This document shows positions 1 to 8,967 of a stretch of DNA of 64,000 bases, one piece after another; positions within the stretch are counted from its first letter, which is position 1; each line of letters begins with the position of its first letter. A program made the position numbers and the translations under genes. The stretch is from Actinoalloteichus caeruleus DSM 43889 (GTDB taxonomy: Bacteria; Actinomycetota; Actinomycetes; Mycobacteriales; Pseudonocardiaceae), in assembly GCF_000429185.2 (NCBI RefSeq), contig NZ_AUBJ02000001.1:248001-312000 (forward strand), written 5' to 3'. The notes below the pieces were generated by a model, which did no database searches, was not told where the DNA came from, and saw nothing but the letters and a program-made list of their open reading frames with translations.

Positions 1-514
1 GTTCGACCTTCGCCAGCCGCAGCACCCCGTTCGCCGCGACGTTGAACAGGGAGATCAGCGGCTTGGTCAGCCGGACGAAGAGGACGTGCGGCGGCACCAG
101 CCACAGCGCCAGGCGCTCCGGCGTGGCGATGGCCAGGTTCTTCGGGACCATCTCACCTATCAGCAGGTGCGCCAGGCCCACCAGGGACAACGCGATGATG
201 AACGCGATGGTGTGGAGCAGGAACGCCGGGATCGCGAGTGGGCCCAGCGCCCGTTCGATCATCACCGCGACCGCCGGCTCGCCGAGCCGGCCCAGCGCCA
301 GTGAACAGATGGTGATGCCCAGCTGAGCACCGGCCAGCATCAGCGACGCGTTCTTCCCCGCGTCCAGCACCACCCGCGCTCGGGTGGTGCCCTGTTCGAG
401 CATGGCCTCCAGGCGGTCCCGGCGGGAGGACAGCAGGGAGAACTCGGCGCCGACGAAGAAGGCGTTCAGCGCCAGCAACACGACGATCAGCGTGATCGCG
501 ACCCAACCGCTCAC
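1..514 (-). CDS. CNNM-domain membrane protein (HlyC/CorC family), 3' end outside window
   Basis: Reading from a GTG at 514 towards the left edge gives an open frame with no stop in the window, so only the N-terminal part is present. It starts with a hydrophobic segment and the family hallmark VGAEFSLLSSRRDR, followed by GAQLGITICSL and GEMVPKNLAIA, which are typical of the CNNM (DUF21) membrane domain of CorC/HlyC proteins. Members are thought to handle Mg/Co efflux or membrane-associated cation sensing. The GTG start overlaps the TGA of the upstream gene by four bases (GTGA), so the two are translationally coupled paralogues. The CBS and CorC domains expected after the CNNM domain would lie outside the window. 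Family is clear; substrate is not. Confidence 0.88.
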   Translation of the reverse strand, partial: MSGWVAITLIVVLLALNAFFVGAEFSLLSSRRDRLEAMLEQGTTRARVVLDAGKNASLMLAGAQLGITICSLALGRLGEPAVAVMIERALGPLAIPAFLLHTIAFIIALSLVGLAHLLIGEMVPKNLAIATPERLALWLVPPHVLFVRLTKPLISLFNVAANGVLRLAKVE

Positions 515-1878
515 CGTGCGACCTCCTCACGGGCCGAAACGGCCCCCTCCAGCGCCGGGGTTCGCGCCGCCTCCGTCCGCACCACCCGCACCTCGGCGAT
601 GCGGTGGCGGTCCATCCGGGTGACCGTCAGCTGCCAGCCCTCGACGGCGATGTCGTCGTCCACGGAGGGGATCCGGCCGAGCCTGTCGAGGACGAACCCG
701 GCCAGGGTCTCGTAGTCGCCCTCGGGCAACACCAGGCCGGTGGCCTCGGCGAGCTCGTCGTCCCGGAGCAGGCCCGAGATCAGCCAGCTCTCCTCGCCCA
801 GCGGGCGAACGGCCGGGACCTCGCGCCGGTCGTGCTCGTCCCGCACGTCACCGACGATCTCCTCGATGACGTCCTCCACGGTCACCAGGCCGGCGCTGCC
901 GCCGTACTCGTCGACGACCATCGCCAGCTGGAGCCCCGAACCACGCAGCCGGTTCAGGAGGGTGTCACCGTCCAGCGAGTCCGGAACGGTGGGAACCGGC
1001 CTGGCCAGGGACGACACCCGGATCCTGCCTCGCTCGGCCGCCGGGATCCCGAAGGCCTGCTTGACGTGCACCACGCCGCGCACGTCGTCGAGGTCGACAC
1101 CGTGCACGGGGAAGCGGGAGTACCCGGTCCGCCGGCCCAGCTCGACGAGCTCGTCCACCGTGGCGTCCGGCCCGAGGGAGGCGATGCGGACGCGGGGGGT
1201 CATCAGGTCACCGGCGGTGCGCTCGCCGAACCGCAGTGACCTGCCCAGCAACGCCGCCGTACCGGCGTCGAGGGTGCCCTGGGCGGCGCTGGCCCGCACG
1301 ATGGAGCTGATCTCCTCCGGGGAACGCGCCGAGCGCAGCTCCTCGATGGGTTCGACCCCCAGCTTGCGGACCAGCCAGTTCGCCGCGTTGTTGCTGCCGT
1401 CGATCACCCAACGGAAGATCCGGGTGAACGCCGAGTAGACGCCGACGACCGCGCGGGCGGTGGCCAGCGGACGGGAGATGGCCAGGTTCTTCGGGACCAT
1501 TTCCCCGAAGATCATGGACAGGGAGGTGGCCAGGAAGAGCGCGATGGCCAGTGACAGGCCGCCCACGAGGCCTTCTGGCATCCCGAGCGCGCTCAGGCCG
1601 GGGCTGATCAGCTGGGCGATGGCCGGCTCGGCCATGTACCCGGTGACCAGGGTCGTGATGGTGATGCCCAGCTGGGCACCGGAGAGCTGGAAGGACAGCG
1701 TGCGGTGGGCCTGCTGCACGTTGCGCGCCCGGCGGTCGCCGACCTGCCGCACGTGCGTGTCGACCGTGCTCCGCTCCAGCGTGGTCAGGGAGAACTCGGC
1801 GGCGACGCAGACGAAGGTGCCCGCGGTGATCACGACAACGCCGAGGAGAAGGAGAACGCTGATCAGTACGTCGTTCAT
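511..1878 (-). CDS. CNNM/CBS/CorC-domain membrane protein (hemolysin-C-like)
   Basis: 455 residues, a full-length HlyC/CorC family protein. The N-terminal CNNM domain covers roughly residues 1-190 and contains AAEFSLTTLERS, GAQLGITITTLV and FGEMVPKNLAI. Two CBS motifs follow at about 215-335 (DLMTPRVRIASLGPDA; LAMVVDEYGGSAGLVTVEDV), and a C-terminal CorC_HlyC domain comes last (GDYETLAGFVLDRLGRIP). Such proteins sit in the cell membrane with cytoplasmic CBS pairs that bind nucleotides and probably gate cation transport. It is first in a two-gene operon with the overlapping paralogue downstream. The start is an ATG at 1878. Despite the hemolysin name, the family is widespread in non-pathogens. 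Confidence 0.92.
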   Translation of the reverse strand: MNDVLISVLLLLGVVVITAGTFVCVAAEFSLTTLERSTVDTHVRQVGDRRARNVQQAHRTLSFQLSGAQLGITITTLVTGYMAEPAIAQLISPGLSALGMPEGLVGGLSLAIALFLATSLSMIFGEMVPKNLAISRPLATARAVVGVYSAFTRIFRWVIDGSNNAANWLVRKLGVEPIEELRSARSPEEISSIVRASAAQGTLDAGTAALLGRSLRFGERTAGDLMTPRVRIASLGPDATVDELVELGRRTGYSRFPVHGVDLDDVRGVVHVKQAFGIPAAERGRIRVSSLARPVPTVPDSLDGDTLLNRLRGSGLQLAMVVDEYGGSAGLVTVEDVIEEIVGDVRDEHDRREVPAVRPLGEESWLISGLLRDDELAEATGLVLPEGDYETLAGFVLDRLGRIPSVDDDIAVEGWQLTVTRMDRHRIAEVRVVRTEAARTPALEGAVSAREEVAR

Positions 1879-2231
1879 CGGACACCCCGGAAGGGGGCGG
1901 CCGGGCTGGGACAGCCGGGTTGGTGACCCGGCTTGCTACTGCTACCGGGTGAGTCGGCTTCCGGCACGGAAGTCATCACTCCTCAGTATTCGAGTTGGTG
2001 TTAAACGCAGCCAGTGTAAGGGTGAACGGGCGGAAACTGGACGCCCTGCCCGCCGGATCGTGGCGCATTTCCCCTCCTCAGGAGGTTGCGGGCCGCACGT
2101 TCCGTGATTTCGCCCACTGTCCGTCACCGCCCGTGTCGCCCTCGTTCCGAGTTGTGCCCGACCGCGCGTCACCGCACGGTGGGGAGGCCGGAGCGGCGTC
2201 CGTCCGGGTGGACCGGCGGGGGAGGTGCGCG
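1879..2231. other. Divergent intergenic region, no gene seen
   Basis: 353 bp between two outward-reading genes. It must hold promoters for both the CNNM operon (minus) and the peptide transporter (plus). The only AT-rich patch is around 1975-2022; TTGGTG at 1995 and TAAGGG at 2017 (16 bp apart) are a weak plus-strand promoter match. No convincing operator or small gene was found. Confidence 0.4.
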
Positions 2232-3704
2232 GTGACCGGGAGCGACGGCGGGAAGTCGGACGGCGGCTTCTTCGGGCAACCACGGGGCCTGGCCACCCTC
2301 TTCTTCACCGAGATGTGGGAGCGCTTCTCCTTCTACGGCATGCGGGCGATCCTCGCCTACTACCTCTACTACTCGGCCGTCGACGGCGGCCTGGGCATGC
2401 CGCGTTCGTCGGCGTTGGCGCTGGTCGCCGCCTACGGGTCCGCGGTCTACATGGCCAGCGTCGCCGGTGCCTGGGTGGCCGACCGGCTGCTCGGCACGCA
2501 ACGAGCGGTGCTCTACGGCGGGGTGCTCATCATGTGCGGGCACATCACGCTCGCGATCGTTCCCGGGATGGCGGGGGTGGCGGGTGGGCTCGGCCTGATC
2601 ATCGTCGGGACCGGACTGCTGAAGTCCAACGTCACCGCCATCGTCGGCACGCTCTACCAGGTGGGTGACCAGCGCAAGGACGCCGGTTTCTCGCTGTTCT
2701 ACATGGGCATCAACCTGGGGAGCTTCGTCGCGCCGCTGCTCACCGGGCTGGCGGCGAGCAGGGCGGACTTCCACCTCGGTTTCGGGCTTGCCGCGATCGG
2801 CATGGCCCTGGGCCTCGTCCAGTACGTGCTCGGCCGGAAGCACCTCGGGCAGGCCAGCCAGGAGCCCACCAACCCGCTCGAACCCGCGGAGCGGCGGTGG
2901 CTGCTGCCCCGGCTCGGCCTCGCGGCGCTGGCCGCGGCGGGGGTGCTCGCGGTGCTCGCCCTCGGCGGCTGGCTGACCTCCGGCCGCGTCGTCAACCTGT
3001 TGAGCCTGCTGTCGGTGCTGCTGCCCGTCGGCTACTTCTGGGTCATGCTGCGCAGCCGGCGCCTGGACCGGGTCGAGCGCGACCGGGTCCTCGCCTTCGT
3101 GCCCCTGTTCGTGGCCAGCGTCATGTTCTGGACGCTCTTCGAGCAGCAGTCCACCGTGATCGCGGCCTTCGCCGACAGCAGGGTCGACCGCGACCTCCTC
3201 GGTTTCGAGATCCCGCCCAGCTGGTTCCAGTCCGTCAACCCCGTCGCCATCCTCCTGCTGGCGCCGCTGTTCGCCCTGCTGTGGACCAGGCTGGGCGCAC
3301 GGCAGCCCGGGACGCCCACCAAGTTCTCCGGCGGTCTCGTCCTGGTCGGGGTGTCGTTCCTGGTCATGATGCTGGCCAGCGCGACCCTGCCCGAGGAGGG
3401 CGCCAACCCGCTCTGGCTGGCCGGAGCCCTGGTCGTCATGACCTGCGGGGAGTTGCTGCTCTCCCCGGTGGGGCTGTCCGTCAGCACCTCGCTGGCACCC
3501 CGGGCCTTCGCCGCGCAGATGGTGGGGCTCTTCATGCTGTCGGTGGCCGCCGGTTCGGGTGTCGGTGCCCAGCTGGTCCGGCTGTACTCCCCGGAGTCCG
3601 AGTTGCTCTACTTCGGCGTGCTCGGGCTGGTGGCGGTGCTGCTCGGCGTGTCCCTGGTCCTGGCCGCCCCGCTGATCCGGCGCCGGATGCACGGCGTGCG
3701 CTGA
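2232..3704 (+). CDS. POT/PTR2-family proton-coupled peptide MFS transporter
   Basis: 490 residues from a GTG at 2232 with a strong ribosome site (GGGGGAGGT, 2218-2226). An in-frame start further upstream would add about 79 residues that look like untranslated leader. The N-terminus carries the POT proton-coupling motif ExxERFSFYG (EMWERFSFYGMR, about residues 33-44), followed by the next family motif GAWVADRLLG. The rest is a series of about twelve to fourteen hydrophobic segments. Members import di- and tripeptides with protons across the cell membrane. It stands alone between a divergent CNNM operon and a convergent TetR gene. Family is secure; peptide specificity is not determined by the sequence. 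Confidence 0.93.
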   Translation: MTGSDGGKSDGGFFGQPRGLATLFFTEMWERFSFYGMRAILAYYLYYSAVDGGLGMPRSSALALVAAYGSAVYMASVAGAWVADRLLGTQRAVLYGGVLIMCGHITLAIVPGMAGVAGGLGLIIVGTGLLKSNVTAIVGTLYQVGDQRKDAGFSLFYMGINLGSFVAPLLTGLAASRADFHLGFGLAAIGMALGLVQYVLGRKHLGQASQEPTNPLEPAERRWLLPRLGLAALAAAGVLAVLALGGWLTSGRVVNLLSLLSVLLPVGYFWVMLRSRRLDRVERDRVLAFVPLFVASVMFWTLFEQQSTVIAAFADSRVDRDLLGFEIPPSWFQSVNPVAILLLAPLFALLWTRLGARQPGTPTKFSGGLVLVGVSFLVMMLASATLPEEGANPLWLAGALVVMTCGELLLSPVGLSVSTSLAPRAFAAQMVGLFMLSVAAGSGVGAQLVRLYSPESELLYFGVLGLVAVLLGVSLVLAAPLIRRRMHGVR

Positions 3705-3746
3705 AGCCGGGCACGTCGTCGGGGCCGACCACCACCGACCCGGTCG

Positions 3747-4343
3747 TCACGCCCTGGCGCTGTGCCGCCGCACCGACTCCTCGACCAGGTCGAGCACCGG
3801 CTCGAGGTCGTCGGCGGGCAGACCCATCGCCAGGTGCGAGACCAGCCCCTCCAGGACCAGCTCCAGGTAGCTGGTGAGCACGTCGATGTCGACGTCGTCG
3901 CGCAGCTTGCCCGCCGCGCGCTGCCGGGCCAGCCGCTCGCGGGTGGCGACGGTCAACTCCTTCGACCGCTCGGCCCACCGCGCCCGGAAGTCCGGGTCGG
4001 TGCGGAGGCGGCGGGAGACCTCCAGCCGCGTACCCAGCAGGTAGGAGGGGTGCGCGTCGCCCTCGACGTCCGGCGGGGCCGCGATCAGGTTGCGCATCAC
4101 CTGCACCAGGCCCTGCTCCGCCACCACCTCGGCCATCCGGTGCGCGTCGTCCTCGGCGAGGGCGAGGAACAACGACTCCTTGTCCTTGAAGTGGTGGAAG
4201 ATCGCGCCTCGGGACAGCCCGGTCGCCTCCTCCAACCTGCGGACCGTGGCCCCCTCGTATCCGTGACGGGCGAAGCACGCCCGCGACCCGTACAGGATCT
4301 GGCGGCGGCGCGCGTCGAGGTGGTCCTGGCTGACCCGTGGCAT
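3747..4343 (-). CDS. acnR: TetR-family regulator closely resembling aconitase repressor AcnR
   Basis: 198 residues if the ATG at 4343 is used; a TTG at 4379 would add 12 poorly conserved residues. The helix-turn-helix region includes EGATVRRLEEATGLSRGAIF and is nearly identical, from memory, to AcnR of Corynebacterium glutamicum and its mycobacterial counterpart. Conserved stretches such as AEVVAEQGLVQVMRNLI continue past the DNA-binding domain. AcnR represses aconitase and in those genera lies beside acn. Here acn is some 9 kb away and egtA is the divergent neighbour. A palindrome at 4468-4485 lies in the shared promoter region, and an AcnR-like box lies before acn at 15949. The symbol rests on remembered similarity; target genes are inferred. 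Confidence 0.75.
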   Translation of the reverse strand: MPRVSQDHLDARRRQILYGSRACFARHGYEGATVRRLEEATGLSRGAIFHHFKDKESLFLALAEDDAHRMAEVVAEQGLVQVMRNLIAAPPDVEGDAHPSYLLGTRLEVSRRLRTDPDFRARWAERSKELTVATRERLARQRAAGKLRDDVDIDVLTSYLELVLEGLVSHLAMGLPADDLEPVLDLVEESVRRHSARA

Positions 4344-4467
4344 GGGGAGATCGTCGCAGTCGACGACATCGAGGTCCAACCAGCCGGTACCTCCGCCGGC
4401 GCGTCCTCGGTCACACCGCCCCGGCTCGCTGACGGGGATGCGCGCTCCGCGGATGAGGTGTAGTTTC

Positions 4468-4485
4468 GGTAGTCGTCCGACTACC
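4468..4485. promoter_or_regulatory. 18-bp perfect palindrome, candidate operator before egtA
   Basis: GGTAGTCG-TC-CGACTACC has two 8-bp arms that match without a mismatch. It ends 13 bases before the chosen egtA ATG, just downstream of a possible -10 (TAGTTT, 4461-4466), where a repressor would block transcription. It lies in the region shared with the divergent TetR gene. The half-sites do not resemble the AcnR consensus remembered from C. glutamicum, so the bound factor is unknown. Confidence 0.5.
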
Positions 4486-4498
4486 TGGGGTGATGTCG

Positions 4499-5764
4499 AT
4501 GGCGTCCACGCGGAACCCGCGGGATGTGGTCAGCAGCGCACGTCCGGCCGGAAACGTCGAGTCCGCCAGGATTCGCAGCCGCGTGGAGGCCGAGGCCTAT
4601 GTCGCCTCCGTCTGCTTCAAGCACGGCCCACCGCGGCTGGCGGGAGTCGAGCTCGAATGGACGGTCCACCACCACGACGATCCCACCCGGCCCGTACGCG
4701 CGGAGCACCTCGCGCTGGCCCTGGGTCCGCACGCCCCACCCTCACTGGTACCGGACAGCCCCCACGTCCCCCTCGCCGCTCGGTCGGTCGTCACCGTCGA
4801 GCCCGGCGGGCAGGTGGAGATCTCCACGGCGCCGAGGACGGCCGCCTCCGACCTGATCGCGGCCACCTCCGCCGACATCGACCAGCTCCGCCGCCTGCTG
4901 GCGGCGGTCGGCCTCGAACTCGGGAGCCAGGGGACCGACCCGCACCGTCCGGTGCGGCGCCTCCTGCGCACCCCGCGCTACGCGGCCATGGAGACGAACT
5001 TCAACCGCCGGGGACCGGCGGGGCTCACCATGATGTGCAGCACGGCCGGCCTCCAGGTGTGCCTGGACGCCGGGGAGGGCGGGCAGGTGGCCGCCAGGTG
5101 GGCGGCGGTCCACGCGCTGGGTCCCGTCTTCCTCGCCGCGTTCGCCAACTCGCCGACCCTGAGCGGGATCCGCAGCGGGTGGGCCTCCACCAGGATGCTG
5201 ACCCTGTACAACACCGACCCACCCCGCACCCGCCCCGGCGGCCCGTCCGCCGACCCGGGCGCAGCCTGGGCGCGGAGGGCCTTGGAGACCCCGGTGTTGT
5301 GCGTCCGGGAGCGGGAGGAGCCGTGGCCGACGCCGATCGGCGTCACCTTCGGCGACTGGATCGACGGCGCGCTCCACCGGAGGCCCACGTTCGAGGACCT
5401 CGACTACCACCTGACGATGCTCTTCACCCCGGTCCGACCGCGCGGCTACCTGGAGATCCGCTACCTCGACATCCAGCCGGACGAGGACTGGGTGGTACCG
5501 GCCGCCCTGGTCCTCGCCCTGTTCGCGCGGGATCGCACCGTCGACCGGCTGCTGGAACTCACCGAACCCGCTCGCGGCCGCTGGTTGACCGCGGCCTGCC
5601 AGGGCCTGCACGACCCGGTGCTGGCCAGGACCGCCACGTCCGTCCTCACCCTGGCCCTCCAGGGCCTGCGTGACCTCGGTCTGCCGCCACCGGTCCTCGA
5701 CCACGTCGTGCGGCGCACCGACCAGCTCGTCCACACCCGGGTACCCCGGGTGCTCGGCGCCTGA
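4499..5764 (+). CDS. egtA: EgtA, glutamate-cysteine ligase of ergothioneine synthesis
   Basis: 421 residues from the ATG at 4499, six bases after GGGGTG; an ATG at 4493 and a GTG at 4490 are in-frame alternatives. The family signature is visible as GVELEWTVHH near residue 50, VTVEPGGQVEISTAP near 98 and METNFNRRGPAG near 163. The enzyme joins glutamate and cysteine to give gamma-glutamylcysteine, the sulfur donor for EgtB. It is followed after 16 bases by egtB and heads the egtABCD operon. A palindrome directly upstream suggests repressor control. Identification is firm because of sequence and the three egt genes that follow. Confidence 0.93.
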   Translation: MASTRNPRDVVSSARPAGNVESARIRSRVEAEAYVASVCFKHGPPRLAGVELEWTVHHHDDPTRPVRAEHLALALGPHAPPSLVPDSPHVPLAARSVVTVEPGGQVEISTAPRTAASDLIAATSADIDQLRRLLAAVGLELGSQGTDPHRPVRRLLRTPRYAAMETNFNRRGPAGLTMMCSTAGLQVCLDAGEGGQVAARWAAVHALGPVFLAAFANSPTLSGIRSGWASTRMLTLYNTDPPRTRPGGPSADPGAAWARRALETPVLCVREREEPWPTPIGVTFGDWIDGALHRRPTFEDLDYHLTMLFTPVRPRGYLEIRYLDIQPDEDWVVPAALVLALFARDRTVDRLLELTEPARGRWLTAACQGLHDPVLARTATSVLTLALQGLRDLGLPPPVLDHVVRRTDQLVHTRVPRVLGA

Positions 5765-5780
5765 CCGGAGGTGACGACCC

Positions 5781-7139
5781 ATGTCCTTCTCCCCACCCGG
5801 CACCAGCGTGGGACCTGACCGCCGAGACGAGGACGCCCTGCGCGACCGGGTCGCGCGGGAGCTCGATCGGGCACGCCGGCGCACCCGTCACCTGACCGAG
5901 GCCGTTGACGACGGCGACCTCCGTCGGCAGCACTCGCCCCTGATGTCCCCCCTGGTGTGGGACCTCGCCCACGTGGGCAGCCAGGAGGAGCTGTGGCTGG
6001 TCCGCGACGTCGGGGGTCGCGTCCCGCTCCGACCCGACATCGACGACCTCTACGACGCGTTCCGCCACGCGAGGGCGGACCGACCGGCCCTGCCGCTCCT
6101 CTCCCCGGTGGAGGCCAGGGGCTACGTGGCTTCGGTGCGGGCCAAGGTGTTGGACGTCCTGGCCGGCGTTCCGCTGCGGGGGCGTCGCCTGGTCGCCGAC
6201 GGCTTCGCGTTCGGCATGATCGTGCAGCACGAGCAGCAGCACGACGAGACGATGCTGGCCACCCACCAACTCCGGAGCGGCGAGCCGGTGCTGACCGCAC
6301 CGCCGGTGCCCGGTCCCTCCGTGCCGCCTGGTCCGGACGAGGTGCTGGTCCCGGCGGGGACGTTCACGATGGGCACGTCGGTGGAGCCGTGGGCGCTGGA
6401 CAACGAACGGCCGGGGCACCCGGTGCGCGTGCCCGCCTTCCACCTGGACACGAAGGCCGTCACCAACGCCCGTTTCGTCGAGTTCATCGAGGACGGCGGC
6501 TACGAGCGGCCCGAGTTGTGGAGCGAGGAGGGGTGGGCGGCGTGCCTCGCGTCCGCACTGCGCGCGCCCCTGTTCTGGCGGCGGGACGGCGACGGGCGGT
6601 GGTGGCGGCGGGTGTTCGGCCGTTGGGAACCGGTGTCCCCCGAGGAGCCGGTGGTGCACGTGTCGTTCCACGAGGCCGAGGCGTTCGCGACCTGGTGCGG
6701 CAGGAGGTTGCCCACCGAGGCCGAATGGGAGAGGGCCGCGCGGTTCGACCCGAGGAGCGGGGAGACCCGCCGCTACCCCTGGGGCGACGAGGCACCCACC
6801 GACCGGCACGCCAACCTCGGCCAACGGCACCTGCGCCCGGCCCCCGCCGGGGCGTTCCCGGCCGGGACGTCGCCACTGGGCGTCCACCAACTGCTCGGCG
6901 ACGTGTGGGAGTGGACCAGCACCCCGTTCCGGGGTTACCCGGGGTTCGCGGCCTTCCCGTACCGCGAGTACTCCGAGGTGTTCTTCGGCGAGGAGTACCG
7001 CGTGCTGCGGGGCGGCAGCTTCGGCACCGACCACGCCGTCGCCAGGGCCACCTTCCGCAACTGGGACTACCCGGGGCGGCGGCAGATCTTCGCCGGGTTC
7101 CGCTGCGCGCGGGACGCCAGCCCCGAGGAGGTGGACTGA
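5781..7139 (+). CDS. egtB: EgtB, hercynine oxygenase (sulfoxide synthase)
   Basis: 452 residues, start ATG at 5781 with GGAGGTG upstream. The N-terminal DinB-like domain supplies the three-histidine iron site: H64 in LAHVGSQEE, and H150 and H154 in VQHEQQHDETM. The C-terminal half is a formylglycine-generating-enzyme-like fold (VSFHEAEAFATWCGRRLPTE, GDVWEWTSTPF, LRGGSFG, GFRCARD). EgtB uses Fe(II) and oxygen to couple gamma-glutamylcysteine to hercynine, giving the sulfoxide intermediate. It sits between EgtA, which makes its thiol substrate, and EgtC, which trims its product. Length and motif order match mycobacterial EgtB. No defect is visible. Confidence 0.96.
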   Translation: MSFSPPGTSVGPDRRDEDALRDRVARELDRARRRTRHLTEAVDDGDLRRQHSPLMSPLVWDLAHVGSQEELWLVRDVGGRVPLRPDIDDLYDAFRHARADRPALPLLSPVEARGYVASVRAKVLDVLAGVPLRGRRLVADGFAFGMIVQHEQQHDETMLATHQLRSGEPVLTAPPVPGPSVPPGPDEVLVPAGTFTMGTSVEPWALDNERPGHPVRVPAFHLDTKAVTNARFVEFIEDGGYERPELWSEEGWAACLASALRAPLFWRRDGDGRWWRRVFGRWEPVSPEEPVVHVSFHEAEAFATWCGRRLPTEAEWERAARFDPRSGETRRYPWGDEAPTDRHANLGQRHLRPAPAGAFPAGTSPLGVHQLLGDVWEWTSTPFRGYPGFAAFPYREYSEVFFGEEYRVLRGGSFGTDHAVARATFRNWDYPGRRQIFAGFRCARDASPEEVD

Positions 7140-7141
7140 CC

Positions 7142-7909
7142 GTGTGCCGACACCTGGCCTACCTGGGGCCGGCCATCCCGCTGCACGACGTGGTGGTCGC
7201 GGCGAAGCACTCCCTGTACCGGCAGTCGTGGGCGCCCCGCGACATGCGCGGTGGCGGCACCGTCAACGCCGACGGTTTCGGTGTCGGCTGGTACCCGAGC
7301 GTGCCGGGGCCGCCCGTCCGGTACCGGCGCGCCGGGGCGATCTGGGCCGACCCCGGGTTCGCCGAGCTGGCCGGCGGGCTGTCCGCCGGGGCGGTGCTCG
7401 CGGCGATCCGCTCGGCGACCACCGGGATGGCACCGGGAGAGGCGGCGTGCGCCCCCTTCCGCATCGACCGGTGGCTGTTCAGCCTGAACGGCCGCATCGC
7501 CGGCTGGCCGGACTCGGTCAACGCCCTCGCCGCCACCCTTCCCCCGGCCACGCTGGCCGCCCTGCCCGCCGCCACCGACACGGCCCTGCTGTGCGCGTTG
7601 CTGGCGCGACGGCTCCACGCGGGCGAACGACCACCGGAGGCCGTCGCCGACCTCGTGACCACCGTCCTCGACCTCGCCCCCGAATCCCGGCTCAACCTGC
7701 TCCTCATCGACGGCACCAGCGTCGTCGCCACCACCTGGACCCATTCGTTGTGGGTCAGGCACGACCTCGGCCACCAGCTGACGATCGCCTCCGAACCGAC
7801 CTGTGAGGAGCCCACCTGGCAGCAGGTCCCGGACGGCTCGCTCATCCAGGGCAACCTGCACCACCTGCGGGTCGAACCGTTGGCACCGGCAGGGGCGGTG
7901 ATCTCGTGA
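7142..7909 (+). CDS. egtC: EgtC, class-II amidotransferase-like gamma-glutamyl hydrolase
   Basis: 255 residues from GTG 7142, two bases after the egtB stop. A much longer upstream extension in this frame is only antiparallel coding noise over egtB. The start places Cys2 (MCRHLAYLG) exactly where the N-terminal nucleophile of Ntn-type class-II glutamine amidotransferases must be. GGGTVNADGFGVGWY and FRIDRWLFSLNGRIAGW are further family motifs. EgtC removes the glutamate from the EgtB product to leave the cysteine sulfoxide conjugate. Its stop overlaps the GTG of egtD by four bases, indicating tight coupling. Confidence 0.94.
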   Translation: MCRHLAYLGPAIPLHDVVVAAKHSLYRQSWAPRDMRGGGTVNADGFGVGWYPSVPGPPVRYRRAGAIWADPGFAELAGGLSAGAVLAAIRSATTGMAPGEAACAPFRIDRWLFSLNGRIAGWPDSVNALAATLPPATLAALPAATDTALLCALLARRLHAGERPPEAVADLVTTVLDLAPESRLNLLLIDGTSVVATTWTHSLWVRHDLGHQLTIASEPTCEEPTWQQVPDGSLIQGNLHHLRVEPLAPAGAVIS

Positions 7910-8877
7910 GGAGCCCCGTCTTCGACGTCCGCCTCGACGAGCGGGCGGCAGCCGAGGCGTTGCGCGCCGACGTGCGGGTGGGGCTCACCGACGTCCCCCG
8001 GTGGATCTCACCGACGTGGTTGTACGACAGCCGGGGCAGCGAGCTGTTCGACGAGATCACCCAGTTGCCGGAGTACTACCCGACCAGGGCCGAGCGCGCG
8101 GTCCTGCGGCGGGCGGCACCCGAGATCGCGGTGTCGGCCAGGGCGAACACCCTCGTGGAGCTGGGATCGGGTTCCGCGGACAAGACCCGCCTCCTGTTGG
8201 ACGCGATGACCGCCCTCGGCGACCTGCGCAGGTACGTGCCCGTCGACATCTCGATGTCGGCACTCCGCCAGTCCAGCACCGAGATCGCCGCCGACTACCC
8301 GGAGCTGGACGTGCACGGGGTGCTCGGCGACTTCACCCGCGAACTCGGCCCGCTGCCGGCCGAGGGGTCCCGCCTCGTGGCGTTCCTCGGGGGGACGGTG
8401 GGCAACCTCGACCCGGACCAGCGCCGGCTCTTCTACCGCACGGTGCGGTCCCACCTACGGACCGGCGAGTGGCTGCTGGTCGGCGCGGACCTGGTGAAGG
8501 ACCCGGCGACGCTGCTGCGGGCCTACGACGACCCGGCGGGAGTCACGGCCGAGTTCGACCGCAACGTGCTCCGCGTCCTCAACCGGGAACTCGACGGCGA
8601 CTTCGACGTCGACGCCTTCGAGCACGTGGCCCGGTGGGACCCCCAGGAGGAGTGGATCGAGATGCGGCTGCGCGCCCGACGTCCGCTCCGCGTCCGGTTG
8701 GGCGCCCTGGACCTGACCCTCGACCTGGCCGGGGGAGAGGAGATCCGGACGGAGATCTCGGCGAAGTTCCGACCGGAGCGGGTGCGGTCCGAGCTGGCGG
8801 ACGTCGGGTTCGCGGTGAACGCCGAGTGGACGGATCCGGAGCACGGTTTCACGGTGTTCCTGGCCGCCGCGACCTGA
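7906..8877 (+). CDS. egtD: EgtD, L-histidine N-alpha-methyltransferase
   Basis: 323 residues starting at a GTG that overlaps the egtC stop (GTGA). The protein has the EgtD N-terminal region (SPTWLYDSRGSELFDEIT, TQLPEYYPTRAE), the SAM-binding motif LVELGSGSADKT near residue 85, DISMSAL near 115 and GGTVGNLD near 163. EgtD trimethylates histidine to hercynine with three SAM molecules, the first committed step. It closes the operon. The PLP-dependent lyase EgtE, which finishes the pathway in mycobacteria, is absent from this neighbourhood; the next gene is convergent and unrelated. Confidence 0.95.
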   Translation: MRSPVFDVRLDERAAAEALRADVRVGLTDVPRWISPTWLYDSRGSELFDEITQLPEYYPTRAERAVLRRAAPEIAVSARANTLVELGSGSADKTRLLLDAMTALGDLRRYVPVDISMSALRQSSTEIAADYPELDVHGVLGDFTRELGPLPAEGSRLVAFLGGTVGNLDPDQRRLFYRTVRSHLRTGEWLLVGADLVKDPATLLRAYDDPAGVTAEFDRNVLRVLNRELDGDFDVDAFEHVARWDPQEEWIEMRLRARRPLRVRLGALDLTLDLAGGEEIRTEISAKFRPERVRSELADVGFAVNAEWTDPEHGFTVFLAAAT

Positions 8878-8967
8878 GCGGCGCTGGGCGCGGTTCCGGT
8901 CGCACGTCGTCGACGCCGTGCCGGCGACACGCGCGGTCCGGGGCGGGGAACGTCGCGGACCGTTCGG

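Noticed and set aside
2169-3692. A 507-codon minus-strand frame opposite the peptide transporter
   Set aside because: Translation is rich in His, Gln and Asp repeats typical of antisense frames in GC-rich genes.
8934-8962. Terminator hairpin between egtD and the HNH gene
   Set aside because: CGGTCCG/CGGACCG forms only a 7-bp stem with a 15-base loop, which is expected by chance at this GC content.
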